Assembly (NCBI GenBank): GCA_021613335.1
Contig: JAJTWR010000461.1
Location: forward strand, 186,001-250,000
Length of the DNA: 64,000 bases
Origin: Whitmania pigra
Taxonomy: Eukaryota; Annelida; Clitellata; Hirudinida; Haemopidae
Direction of reading: 5' to 3'
In this document: in pieces, positions 28,913-39,419 of the stretch
How positions within the stretch are numbered: position 1 is the first letter of the stretch
How the letters are laid out: every line of letters begins with the position of its first letter
Program-made: the position numbers and the translations under genes
Notes under the pieces: model-generated
Told to the model about the DNA's origin: nothing
Database searches by the model: none
The model's input: the letters and a program-made list of their open reading frames with translations, nothing else

Positions 28913-31784
28913 GGTTGCAAGCTAGTAATATTCTACGTGTACGGTCGGCTGAACCAAATGACAACAGACACGATTTAGTGAGAGTTACTTTTAAACTGTT
29001 CATCGATAAGGTAAGATATCATTACCATGTGTCATGTCTTTGACTTAAAATAAGTTTGCACATTTAAATAAAATTAATAATTTTAAAATAAAATAACTAA
29101 CAGAACCTACATTTTGGTAAAATTTTGTTGTGTTCAGATTTAGAATGAATTCGCACTGTATTGTACAACACTATCACTAAATTTACATCCAAATCTCAAA
29201 AGAAATTGTGCCATTATCATTAAAGATAATTACTAATATTAAAGTACTTACTTTTAAAAAATACTCGGCGATTGAGTCTTCTCATACTGTTTCTTGACGC
29301 AACTAATGAAATAGAAGATTCGTACATTCGAAAAACTAGAATCGTGAAAAGTTGCTTTGAGTTCCTATATATTTCGATATATTGATCAAAGCACTGATAG
29401 AAGATTACGCCAGAGTTTTATGCATATAATCACAAGCACACTATATTATTATGCATATAATAAAGATGACTGTAATAACTTCGGTAAATGAATCTGAGAG
29501 CGCATGTAAAAACTATACATACAATGAATGTCCAAGTACAATTATCAGTTTCCAGCAAAAACTCTTCAGCATTGCTGACAGCATGCCAATAAAGCAATTA
29601 GACTTGCATGATTGGCTCCTCCGGTTAGCATTGTCTCACGTTTGGCAGTATTTGTTTGTTTTTTTTTAGAAGCAAGTCAATTTATCTGAATGCCGAACCG
29701 ACTGCTCACTATTTTAAAATAACTTTCTCCATTTTGAACATCGTTAAAATTATCTAGATCAATGCATCCATGCGTACTTCCCCAAAGGACCACTCTCCGT
29801 AATCGATCGGAGGCCCTTTGACCTCTGACTAATTTAATAAGGATCCTTGATTATCATCGGCCGTCCTGTTAAGCCACCCAAATCAGGCGGATACTAACTC
29901 ATTCGCAGAGATGCTTAGCAGGAATTACAATGAAACATTAAATGATTGCAACGCTTTGATGATGCAATTTTATCGGTCAATTCAAATAATTTAGTAAATG
30001 CTGGACGAAATGGTTTTAAGCTTTAGCATTTTTTTTTCACGCACACTAAACATTACAGATCACAAGTTGAAATGATAATTACAATTAATGTAAACGTGTG
30101 GACAATGCTATCATTAGCCTACAATTATTCCATTAATGTGAACCATTGTGTATTGCGCAAAACAGTTCCTGCGTTGTCTTACAAGCAGTTCATTCTCAAA
30201 GCTACGAGGCTGCACAAGCGCCGAGTACTTGAGAAATTTACCTTGTGGCAGATTTTCTTTGAAATTAAAATGTCTCTACGAAAACAATCTAAGCCTTCAT
30301 TAAATTTAACTTGAACGCCATATAAAAGTCAAGGACAGGAGAAATTTAAAAATTTTATGCGCTTCTAGTGTGATTTCAATTAATTAGTTTGAATAACTAA
30401 ATATCAGCAGACAATCGTCTTTTAGGTGTTAGAAAGAGGAGATTGGTGTCAAGCATTCTTGTAGTCGGGAGACATCATTACTGTCAGAAGAATAATTCGC
30501 ATTTCTAGAAAATTAATTCGAATTTACATTACTGAGTATGATTGGATTATTACTAATGGAATATAACAGGTGCATAACGTCACTGTAACGATACCATAAT
30601 AAATTGGTTTGAAAATCACAAACCACATTTCCTACCAAATTCCTGTTTTCTCAGGAGCTCTCAATCTGGAAATTGTATTGAAACAAACTGACAGTGCATC
30701 CTTCTTCGACTCCGTAGCAAATCTGCAGCCACGGTCCTGCGAGCAATGTTGGATTTAAGCAACGCCGCCTGTCGCACGCTGATGGAAAACGGTGATGTTG
30801 ATCATCGTGCGATTGAATTCACCATGTGAAAAATCGTAAACATTGTTTTAATATCAGCGAAAAGTCAAAGGACAGATGCAGGACTGTTTCGGAACAAAGG
30901 CGTATGAAGCCGACCCCGAGCGCTTGTGGCAACATGGATACATGTCTAAAGTTGAACTTAAAACATTAAAATATTTACATATTTAATGAGCGATAGGAGT
31001 ACGTTCGATCATCATTGAAAAATGAGACATTCTTGTTAATAATCTTACCTTCGAACTTGTGGTTAGTAAATATGTTTATAAGTAACTTTTCTTACTTGTT
31101 ATTCATGTTATTAATTTTTACTAATATAATGATTTACGCCTTAAAAATTATTCTGCTAGTAGTTTTCAGCCTAGTTTATTTTAAATTAATTAAATGTCGT
31201 TATGGTTAGATCATTACGATTACTGGTATTTTCTCAGCAGACACCGTAAGTAATATGAGAAACAGTACGAGACCGCAAGCAATTACTTATTGGATCACTC
31301 AGACGATTTCCAATCGATTTTCTTTTCTACAAAGTGAAAAAGTGTTCATGTTCATTTAAATATCGCCCTTATGTTGATATCTTGATATCAACCTTGAAAA
31401 AGCATCTGTTTTTTTAAGTCTGTAATGTGAACAAAAAGCGCCGCTTCCATACATCACTGGATAATGGTTTAAAAGTTAATTGAAATAAATAACGAAATAA
31501 ATGCTTTTACGCCTTTTACAATATCCTGCCTCTAAAAGGATTTTTTTTATTTAGTCCTGATCCAACTAAATAACATAAACGAGAAGATTCCTGTTAGGGC
31601 AATTAGTAATGCGTGACAGCAATTGGTATCTTTTGACACAGGAATGAAGAAATGCGTTGTTGTCCATCTTTCACCTTGTTCAAAGCCGCAAACAGTCGCC
31701 ATCACATGCAGACGAAAATCGTAATCGAAGGATTCGATCGGATGAACGGAAAGGAAGCATAAACTCCACGATCACACCCTCGTC
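28913..31784. other. intergenic region between DNAJC25 and tetraspanin 2
   Basis: Divergent 5' flanks of two genes, AT-rich, with only short frames that lack splice support. No RNA gene or transposon was recognised. Confidence 0.5.
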
Positions 31785-32531
31785 ATGCATCCAACTCTCT
31801 CGAAGTCGTCAACGTCCCTGGCGAGTCAAGGTCGCCACAATCATCAACATCATCACCATCATCTTACAAATCCTTCTCATCACCATCACAGTCATCTTCC
31901 TCATCATTCCCAGCCTCATCTTCGTCATCATCCTCTCCAAATAGAGCAGGATCGTCATCATTATCATCAACAACAGCAGCAGCAGCACCAGCAGCACCAG
32001 CGACACCAGCAGCTAAGGCAAGAAACAAGCGTCGACAGGTTGCATCATCATTATCATCACCATCCTCCTCCGAGCAACAATTCCAGTAATAGTATCAACA
32101 ACAGCAACAACAACAATAACAACAACAACAACAGCAACAGCCACCACCAACAAACTCCTGAAATGGCGGATAATAATCTATACAGCAATGTGGCCGTGTC
32201 TAATGATGGTTCTTTATACCTTCACCATCCTTGTCAACATCAACATCATAATCATCATCATCATCATCATCTTGCTGCCCATTATCAAACCCATCTTCAT
32301 ACTCTTCCTCACCGCTCTTCTCAAGACAATCCGCTCCCATCCCCGCCGCATCTTTCCCAGCATCATCACCAGCAACATCAACAACAACAACACCATCATC
32401 ATCATCATCAACAACAACAACAAGAACCTCATCATCATCACCATCACTACGAATACAGTTCCTCGGACAACGACTTTCACGACATCACCAGCGATGCCTT
32501 CCCCGAGCCCATCCATGTTCAAGGTGATCAT

Positions 32532-32562
<31 letters not shown>

Positions 32563-35500
32563 CCAGATGTTGCTGTTAATGATGATGATGATGATGATGT
32601 CGCAAAGATAAACTATGGTTGATAAAAAAATTACCGCAATGACATGTTTCCTTCGGTGATGCCAGCGTCGTATTTCATATTTCATGTCACATTCCGTAAT
32701 ATAGCTTGTAACAATTTCAATCGTTCTCAGCCCATGTGCACAGTTCGGCCTCGGACACTACTCACCGCTCAGCCACTCCGGCTTCTCAATCGCCGAAAGA
32801 AGTCGCGACTTCATCGGCGCTCGTGGCTACAACTGCACCGGCGACCGATGAGAGGAGAACAGAGAACGACGTCTACGACAACGTCGATTACGACCTCGTC
32901 TTGTCGAGCTGTTGTTGCAAGAGCTGCTGTTGTCGATGTTGTAGCGAATCGTGCAGTCGACAGTGCGCTTACAGATGCGGTAAAGGCATGACCAAATTCA
33001 CGCGTTTCTTCCTCATCATACCGAACCTATTATTCGTGGTAAGTTATCAATGAGATGCTTGATTGATTGTAAGTTGTCAATGAGATGCTTGATTGATCGT
33101 AAGTTGTCAATCAGACGCTTGATCGATCGAGCGATTGAAATCTCGAATTCAAGATGGAAATGGATCAAATTATTGGTAACTTGAGCTTTGTGGCAATGGA
33201 AGCTCTGTTTGGAAAATCAAGATGGAAAGACCTCTGCTTGATAGATTGACCGATTATAGATTTTTATCTTTAAAAATATGAGAATCTTTCGAAATAATTT
33301 TTTTCTGAGTTCAGATTTTGGTCAACCATTCCACTGTTGCATTAACAACGAAGCTGTACTTTCTGACAATTTCATAATATCCGCGATTCCTCGATTCAGT
33401 GATACCATTCAACTTTGTAATTACCTTGTAATTACAATTCACATGATGATTGTAATTCGTTATCGATTCATTCGCATCTTTTGAAAATTTGTCTTGCCTT
33501 CAAGATTTTCGGCTCAGCCATGATTGGGATGGCAGCGTGGATAAGATCGGAGAGGGAATCGTATTTCTACGCCGAAATACTGAACAGGATGCCCGTCGGA
33601 CCACTCCTCACCTTTGACAAGCTCCCCGTTGTCATCATTGCTGTCGGGTCTTGCATTCTTGTCCTCAGCTTTCTCGCCTGCTGTGGAGCGTGCGCAGAGA
33701 GCATCTGTTTTCTCTACCTGGTTGGTGATGTTTATTAAATGAATACAATATAAAATTAAACAAAATTTATTTGTACATTTATTTGTAAACCTGAAAATAA
33801 TAACATCGATTGACGGATAATTTTTTTTTTATAATCTTGCAGTACACTACCTTCCTCTTATTCATAATGGTAGCAGAAGTCACACTTGGAGTCATGATGT
33901 CTCTAATGAGAGAGCAGGTGAGGTGATGATGATGATGATGCTGATGCTGATGCTGCTGATGATGATGATGATGACTACCTTGGTCATACTAGTGATGGTG
34001 ATGATGACGGATTTTAGATCATACTGAAACTGGATAAAGGATGCAATATAATTATACCGGAGGAAGTCATTTTAAGAGCAGTTTTAGAGTGCACCAAATA
34101 AACAGCCACTTTCGAGATCAACAGGAAAACTATTTCTATGTCAAATCAAAATATTAGGATGCAGTAAAATGGTTTATCGAATGTTATGCCGCAGCGATTG
34201 AATTACTGATAACATTTGTTGGTACTACTGGTGCGCTAACATTATGGTGTAGATATTACTACTATTCTTATTTATATGGTTCTCAAATCTTTTAATTAAT
34301 TATCACTATTTTAATAAGATCCAAACGAAGCTCGAAGTGACTATGCAAAACCAAATAAAATACGATTACAACTCTACTGAGACATCCCTATTCGTGACAT
34401 CATCGTTGTCTGACCAATCAGGCGTTCAGGAATCGGGTAATATGGCGTACGTGCAACACATGACGATGGCCTGGGATCGGTTGCAAATACAGGTATTTTA
34501 AATCAAATCGGTTGTGTTATTTGAATTATTTGTTTAAAATTAAAACTAATAATTCTTGGTACGTCCAACCTAATCACGACTTAACTCGAAAGATAAGAAC
34601 TTAAGATGGATGGAAAAAGTTTGAACATTTTTGAAATAAAAATTACGAAGAGACAGATGGTAGTCTTCGAACTGCCAGCAAAACGAGAGATCAATCACTT
34701 AAGATAAGAAGTTAGAATGATGAAAGAATGGAGGCAGAAAGATTTACGAATCCGTTTTTAATTGGCTCGAAAGAAGTTGCTTTCCAATTGCTTACAACGT
34801 AGAGGATTCAAATTCATCAATATCGATATAATCGTTTTGAGAAATTAATTTATCTTGAAATAGTTTATTTGAGAGAATTTAAAATAATCTCTTGATTCAT
34901 ATGTTTCATATACAGTTCGGTTGCTGCGGTTCCGTCGATCCCGGTGATTATTATTACAGTCTTTGGTACAATCGATCTAACCACGCCACCACCAAAGTGC
35001 CGCCATCTTGCTGTTTTCCGTTGGATGATAATAGCGACTCCACTTGGCCGCCGGAACTTGGCCATTGGTTAAAAGAATTTCAAAGCTGCCAATCGGAAGC
35101 AGCTGCATATCAAAAAAATAAAAAGGATGGGTTTTCCCCCAGCAAAGAAGGCTCATCATTTCTTAAAACTCAGGTTCATGTTTTGGTGGCATAGAATGTG
35201 GCCGTTTACCTATTTATTTTGCCGTTGTCTATGTATGTTATGTCAATATATACTGAGTATGTGGCTTTATACGATGATAACAACGAGTTATCAATATATA
35301 TATATATAATTATATATATATAATACATACATATCTTAATGCTGTTAATAATTACTATTATTGTTGGCATTATTATTTTTGAATTGTTATTTCCTTTATT
35401 CTGATCATTTAATTAAATTTTTTTTTTAAATTTAAATTGATAATATTTGCACAGGGATGCAAAGAGGCTTTGGTGACATTACTAGAGAAAAACGTTACGA

Positions 35501-35730
35501 TCCTTATCGTGGCAGTAGTCGTCATCGTTGTACTCCAGGCAAGTGCAATGAGCAACTGTTATGAATAAATAAAAGATAAATTGAATAAACGCCCGAATAA
35601 TCAATGATGTTTGTTTATTCTGAATGTCCTTTTGTAGATATTAGATTTCATTCTCGCTTGTGCCCTCATGAAATATTTTCGAAGAAAGATGGAAAATTCC
35701 AACTGGTATGAAGACGACGATATCGATTAA
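31785..35730 (+). CDS. tetraspanin 2 with long His/Gln/Asn-rich N-terminal extension
   Basis: Exons: 31785..32523, 32731..33038, 33505..33720, 33843..33917, 34319..34492, 34916..35173, 35455..35538, 35638..35730; phases agree; 648 residues. Residues 1 to about 330 are a predicted cytoplasmic extension of His runs (up to six), Gln runs, an Asn run and Ser; then 11 Cys between 307 and 329, and TM1 from Met333 (MTKFTRFFLIIPNLLFV). TM2 is followed by ACCGACAES; TM3 (FLLFIMVAEVTLGVMM); large loop with FGCCG (505-509), PPSCC, SCQSE and closing GC; TM4 over the last two exons; acidic tail ending DDDID. The core is a normal tetraspanin; the extension is several times longer than usual N-tails. The intron after 35538 is GC-AG (CAG|GCAAGT). 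The joint from exon 1 to exon 2 is phase 1 and reads through cleanly, but a shorter form starting at an internal Met is possible. Confidence 0.85.
31830..32475. repeat. low-complexity coding stretch (CAT/CAC, CAA/CAG, AAC runs)
   Basis: Trinucleotide-rich sequence inside the first exon of tetraspanin 2. In the coding frame it reads His, Gln and Asn runs; all other frames also look open and repetitive and are not separate genes. Confidence 0.85.
32524..32605. repeat. (GAT)n microsatellite behind a splice donor
   Basis: Two blocks of GAT/ATG repeats start about 10 bp after the donor of the first tetraspanin-2 exon. Confidence 0.9.
33039..33128. repeat. 30-bp tandem repeat containing the splice donor, three copies
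   Basis: The donor GTAAGTT of exon 2 of tetraspanin 2 is the first base of a 30-bp unit (GTAAGTTATCAATGAGATGC then TTGATTGATT) repeated at 33069 and 33099, so three donor-like sites lie in a row. Use of the second or third would add an in-frame TGA. Confidence 0.9.
33918..33978. repeat. (GATGAT)n microsatellite behind a splice donor
   Basis: Begins inside the donor sequence GTGAGGTGATG of exon 4 of tetraspanin 2, with GCT interruptions. Confidence 0.9.
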
Positions 35731-36872
35731 AGAATATTTATTTCAAAATCCTCGAAGACTTTAATCTGATCCGGTTAAAGCTGTCCTCTGCATTATCTTG
35801 GAACTTGTCAGTTATTTATTTATAGAGTGAGAGCTAAATGCAATTTTCTGGACAAGAATTCTTAAATGAATTCAATATATTCTATAGAAGTTTCCGTTTT
35901 ATTGGTAAAGTTTCAGATCGGTAATGTGCCAAATTTTTCCGCTGATTATTTTAATTGGCACAAAAATAATTTCAATTCATATTTTTTGTTTCTTGAATTT
36001 TCTAACATTTCTATTAGATACTATGTCATAATTTTCAACGTCCCTTCTTTCGTGTTCTGATTATAATTCTTCACTTGTAATTGAGGTAGCTCTCTTTGTT
36101 CAAAGAAATTATTGAATGATGGTTGTGAAATTTCAAAAAGTGTAATAAGTTGTCAAATTCATTTTTTTAAAATGTTTATCTAAAGTTTGTTTGATCGATA
36201 AGTTACATAATTGTAATTATGTAAATTTATTCGATGAAATTAAGGTTGTACCTTTTCTCTAAATATTTTAGTCATTTGCATTTCATTTTGCAATCTCATA
36301 CTTTTTGATAAACCTATTTTGACCAATCGAGGGAACAAGATACTAGTTCCACGAAATTGTATTTTTTAATTGTATTTATAAAATGACTCAACTTACCAAG
36401 CTGTTATAAATCACAATATATTTTTGTCTGGCTATCGTTGTTTCTGCAGACATAATACTTCTCGATTATTAGAATTACCCACTTAGATTTTTTTTTATTC
36501 TTACAAATAAAATATTTTCAAAGAAAATTGTTGTTTTAATCACACTAACTAAGAATCACCCAACGCCCAGAGGGATTCTTACCTTCTGAAATCAACCTGG
36601 ATTTGTAAACACTTGGAATGATTATGGAGCGGCTCTGAAAAGAAATTAATGTCTTATCGTTGGACATTTCATTCCAATATACAAAATGAAATTGTTTGAC
36701 TTGGAACGGATCAAGGAGTCGCTTAGTTATGGGGTAGCATTTCAAAATTCGTTTAACAGCATCGTGTTGTTCAGCGCATATTTCTTAAAGCCTTATTCTC
36801 CAGCTGTTCGATGATAGTAAAAGTGCAAAGCATATAGCTTTTAATCTGCATTTCTAATGGAATTTGGTGTAA
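35731..36872. other. short intergenic gap between tetraspanins 2 and 3
   Basis: AT-rich, 1.1 kb between the stop codon of one plus-strand tetraspanin and the start of the next. No exon supported; it must hold the terminator of the first and the promoter of the second. Confidence 0.5.
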
Positions 36873-38902
36873 ATGTGCTTGACTTTGCAGATCTTTAGAG
36901 TGAAGGTGTTTGTTGACAACTTGCTTAATTTGCGGATCGAAATAATGTTAACAGCGGTAAGTCATTTTGTTCCAATTTTGAATTAGACATAACGGTCATC
37001 TAAAAGTTAAGCAAATTGTTTTTTTGTTCCAGATATCTTTAAACATGATAGTCTAAAAGGATAAACTAATTATAAGTAGAACTTGTTAATTTCTGTGGTT
37101 ACCATCTCAAGTGTATAATAAAATATAATTATTTTGTATTATAAATAATGTATATTTCATTTACCTACTTGATGACTACTATCATTGGACAACAGTTTTC
37201 TGGTCTCCTGTCGTTCTTAACCGCTGCCATGTGCTACAGGAGTTCCCACTTGCACAGCGTCCGACTCGTTGCCATCGGCCGGAGCAATGTCGACGTCATC
37301 GCCTTCAGCTGCTTCTTATTCATTATTCTGGGTCTGGCCGGCTTCTTCCTGGCCTTTGCCAAGCTTAGTAGAAAGTTGAACTTCACGTTCAATAAAGTAA
37401 TCATTTTGTTTGTTGTTATTTGCAGAATTGACTTTGAATACGTCATGCTTTAGTGGAAGCCTAAAACACAATTTCGTGTTGATTGTTTTATTAATTAATT
37501 TTTTTCAGCTTCTGATGTACGTCGCACTGATGCTGCTGGTAAATTTTTTTGTGGCCCTAATATTGTCTGAATTTAAAGCAAAGGTGAGCAATTCTTCCAT
37601 ATATTACAAATCATAACTGTTTGTCTTTTAAGTTATCAACACATCGACAAACACAGAGTTTGTAGAAAATATTTTAAAGTTCAACCTTCGAGGACCAAAT
37701 GCGTTGTAATCATTTTTAATTTTTGAGCAGCTTTTTATTAATTAATCAGACTAATAAATTACATAACAGCTATTATTTATTTTTGTTCTGCCAGGTCATG
37801 GAGGGAGTCGACGTAGGAATGATGGAACAACTCCGAACGTCCGTGTTGTGGAGACGAAGAAACGTTTCGGCATCTGCACCGAAGTTGAAGTCATCTTATC
37901 TTGAAGTGGTCAGTGCCTGGGACACTATACAATACAAGGTAACATCTGACGTTATCATCCCAAATTGGTAGACAAAACTGTTGTCGAGAGCATTTAGCGT
38001 AATATTATATAATTTACAAGTTAAGGATAACTTTATTTTGAATCTATTGTGAAGGATTGATTATTGATTTTGAATATTTTGATATTATTTTTACTTTGCA
38101 GCTCTCCTGTTGTGGAGTCTATAGCTACAGAGATTACATTCCACTCTATCCAAAAGCAACGAAAGTGGATCGGGTATTACTATCATCATCGTCATCATCG
38201 TCGTCGTCATCATACTAATATAACATAAGAACTAATTTGTCGCAAAGAAATGTATCAACAATGAAAGCGTGCGATTGTAAAATTTTTTGTTAAACCTGCT
38301 TTATAGATCATCCCCGTGACCTGTTGCTCTCTGAAGAACGTTGCTTCTCTGGCAAGTCTCGAGGGAGTCAAACAGTGTTACATAGATGTCACTATTGAAG
38401 CTGTCAGCAGTCAATTTCTACACACTCAGGTGAAATTCCAATCTCCTTGTGGACTTGTTATTTGTATAATCCTCCTGAAAAGAGGCATGGGTTTTGATTT
38501 CTTCAATTACGATCGTTTACTCCTTCAGGTCGATATGATCCTAACCAGTTTTATGAATGCAACCTGAATTTATCGAATGCTTACCTGCCTTTTTTTATGC
38601 AACCGAACATCTCTTTAAATAGCACGTGCTCAATGATGTGGCTCGACAATTTAAGATATTTGCCAGGAGTTGCTAAAGTGACTTTATAACAGGGTTGCCA
38701 AGGTCCCGTTCAAAGGTGGTTGGTCCACCTGATTAACAAGATCACGTATCTCATTTACATTACGAGCTGCTTTCAAGTAAGTGCATTAGCTTGGGACGCA
38801 ATATTTCACGGAGCGCCCGTATCATACTCTTCACGTACGTTGCAGGGATTCACCGTGCTGTATCTCAGCTATTTTGGTTACAAAGACATTTTAAGCAAGT
38901 AA
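36873..38902 (+). CDS. tetraspanin 3, divergent
   Basis: Exons: 36873..36956, 37196..37396, 37509..37583, 37795..37938, 38102..38173, 38307..38429, 38693..38776, 38846..38902; all introns phase 0; 279 residues. TM1 spans the first intron and is unusually polar at its start (Arg and Glu inside the segment). TM2 is VIAFSCFLFIILGLAGFFLA, followed by KLSRK in place of the usual Cys pair. TM3 is LMYVALMLLVNFFVALIL. The large loop has SCCG (171-173), VTCC, QCY and the closing GC; TM4 and a short tail end KDILSK. Exon sizes of TM2 (201), TM3 (75) and TM4 (84) match those of tetraspanin 1, which supports the model and common origin. It starts at the Met at 36873, which directly precedes the first hydrophobic part; a more distant start exon cannot be excluded. 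Candidate poly(A) signal at 39197-39202. Confidence 0.85.
38174..38216. repeat. (TCATCG)n repeat behind a splice donor
   Basis: Starts 8 bp after the donor of exon 5 of tetraspanin 3. Confidence 0.85.
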
Positions 38903-39419
38903 CAGCTCAACAGTCTGATGAGTTTTAGTTTTGAAGATTTTTTTTAAATTTTTATTCACAATTGCATCGTGTTTTTATGATTGTAACAGATGGACTTAGT
39001 AAAAAAAAGTTTTTCACCATTTATTACTTTCGTAAATAGTATCTCTGAAGAGGGCTCATTGAAATATCGGAAAGATGGCAGGCACACCGGGTCGAATGTA
39101 TCCCAATTCTCTTTCCTCCATCAGTGATATTTTGCTCAAAATTTGTAATGCAGTTTTAGCATTTATCTTCTGATGTTTGCGACTGCAATTATTACTAATA
39201 AAAGTTCTTGTCTGCTTTCCAGTATTATTTCACTCTATTGAATATTGAAAGACAGTTTTTAGAATTTATTCATGGGTATGAAATAAATTCAAAAGATTAT
39301 TCGTATTTAAAATTAAAAAAAGTTCGGATAAAAATCTACATCCTGTAAAAGCTTGAATTATTACAATTATCTTCACAAAGCTCATGTCGGATTAAAAGTT
39401 AATCGGCATTCGAAAAGAT
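38903..39419. other. tail-to-tail gap between tetraspanin 3 and FGF
   Basis: 3' flanks only. A plus-strand AATAAA lies at 39197-39202, about 295 bp after the tetraspanin stop codon. Confidence 0.5.

Noticed and set aside
31809..32622. Several overlapping open frames (Ile-, Met- and Asp-rich) around the His-rich exon
   Set aside because: All are other-frame readings of the same trinucleotide repeats; only the frame from 31785 splices in phase to the tetraspanin core.
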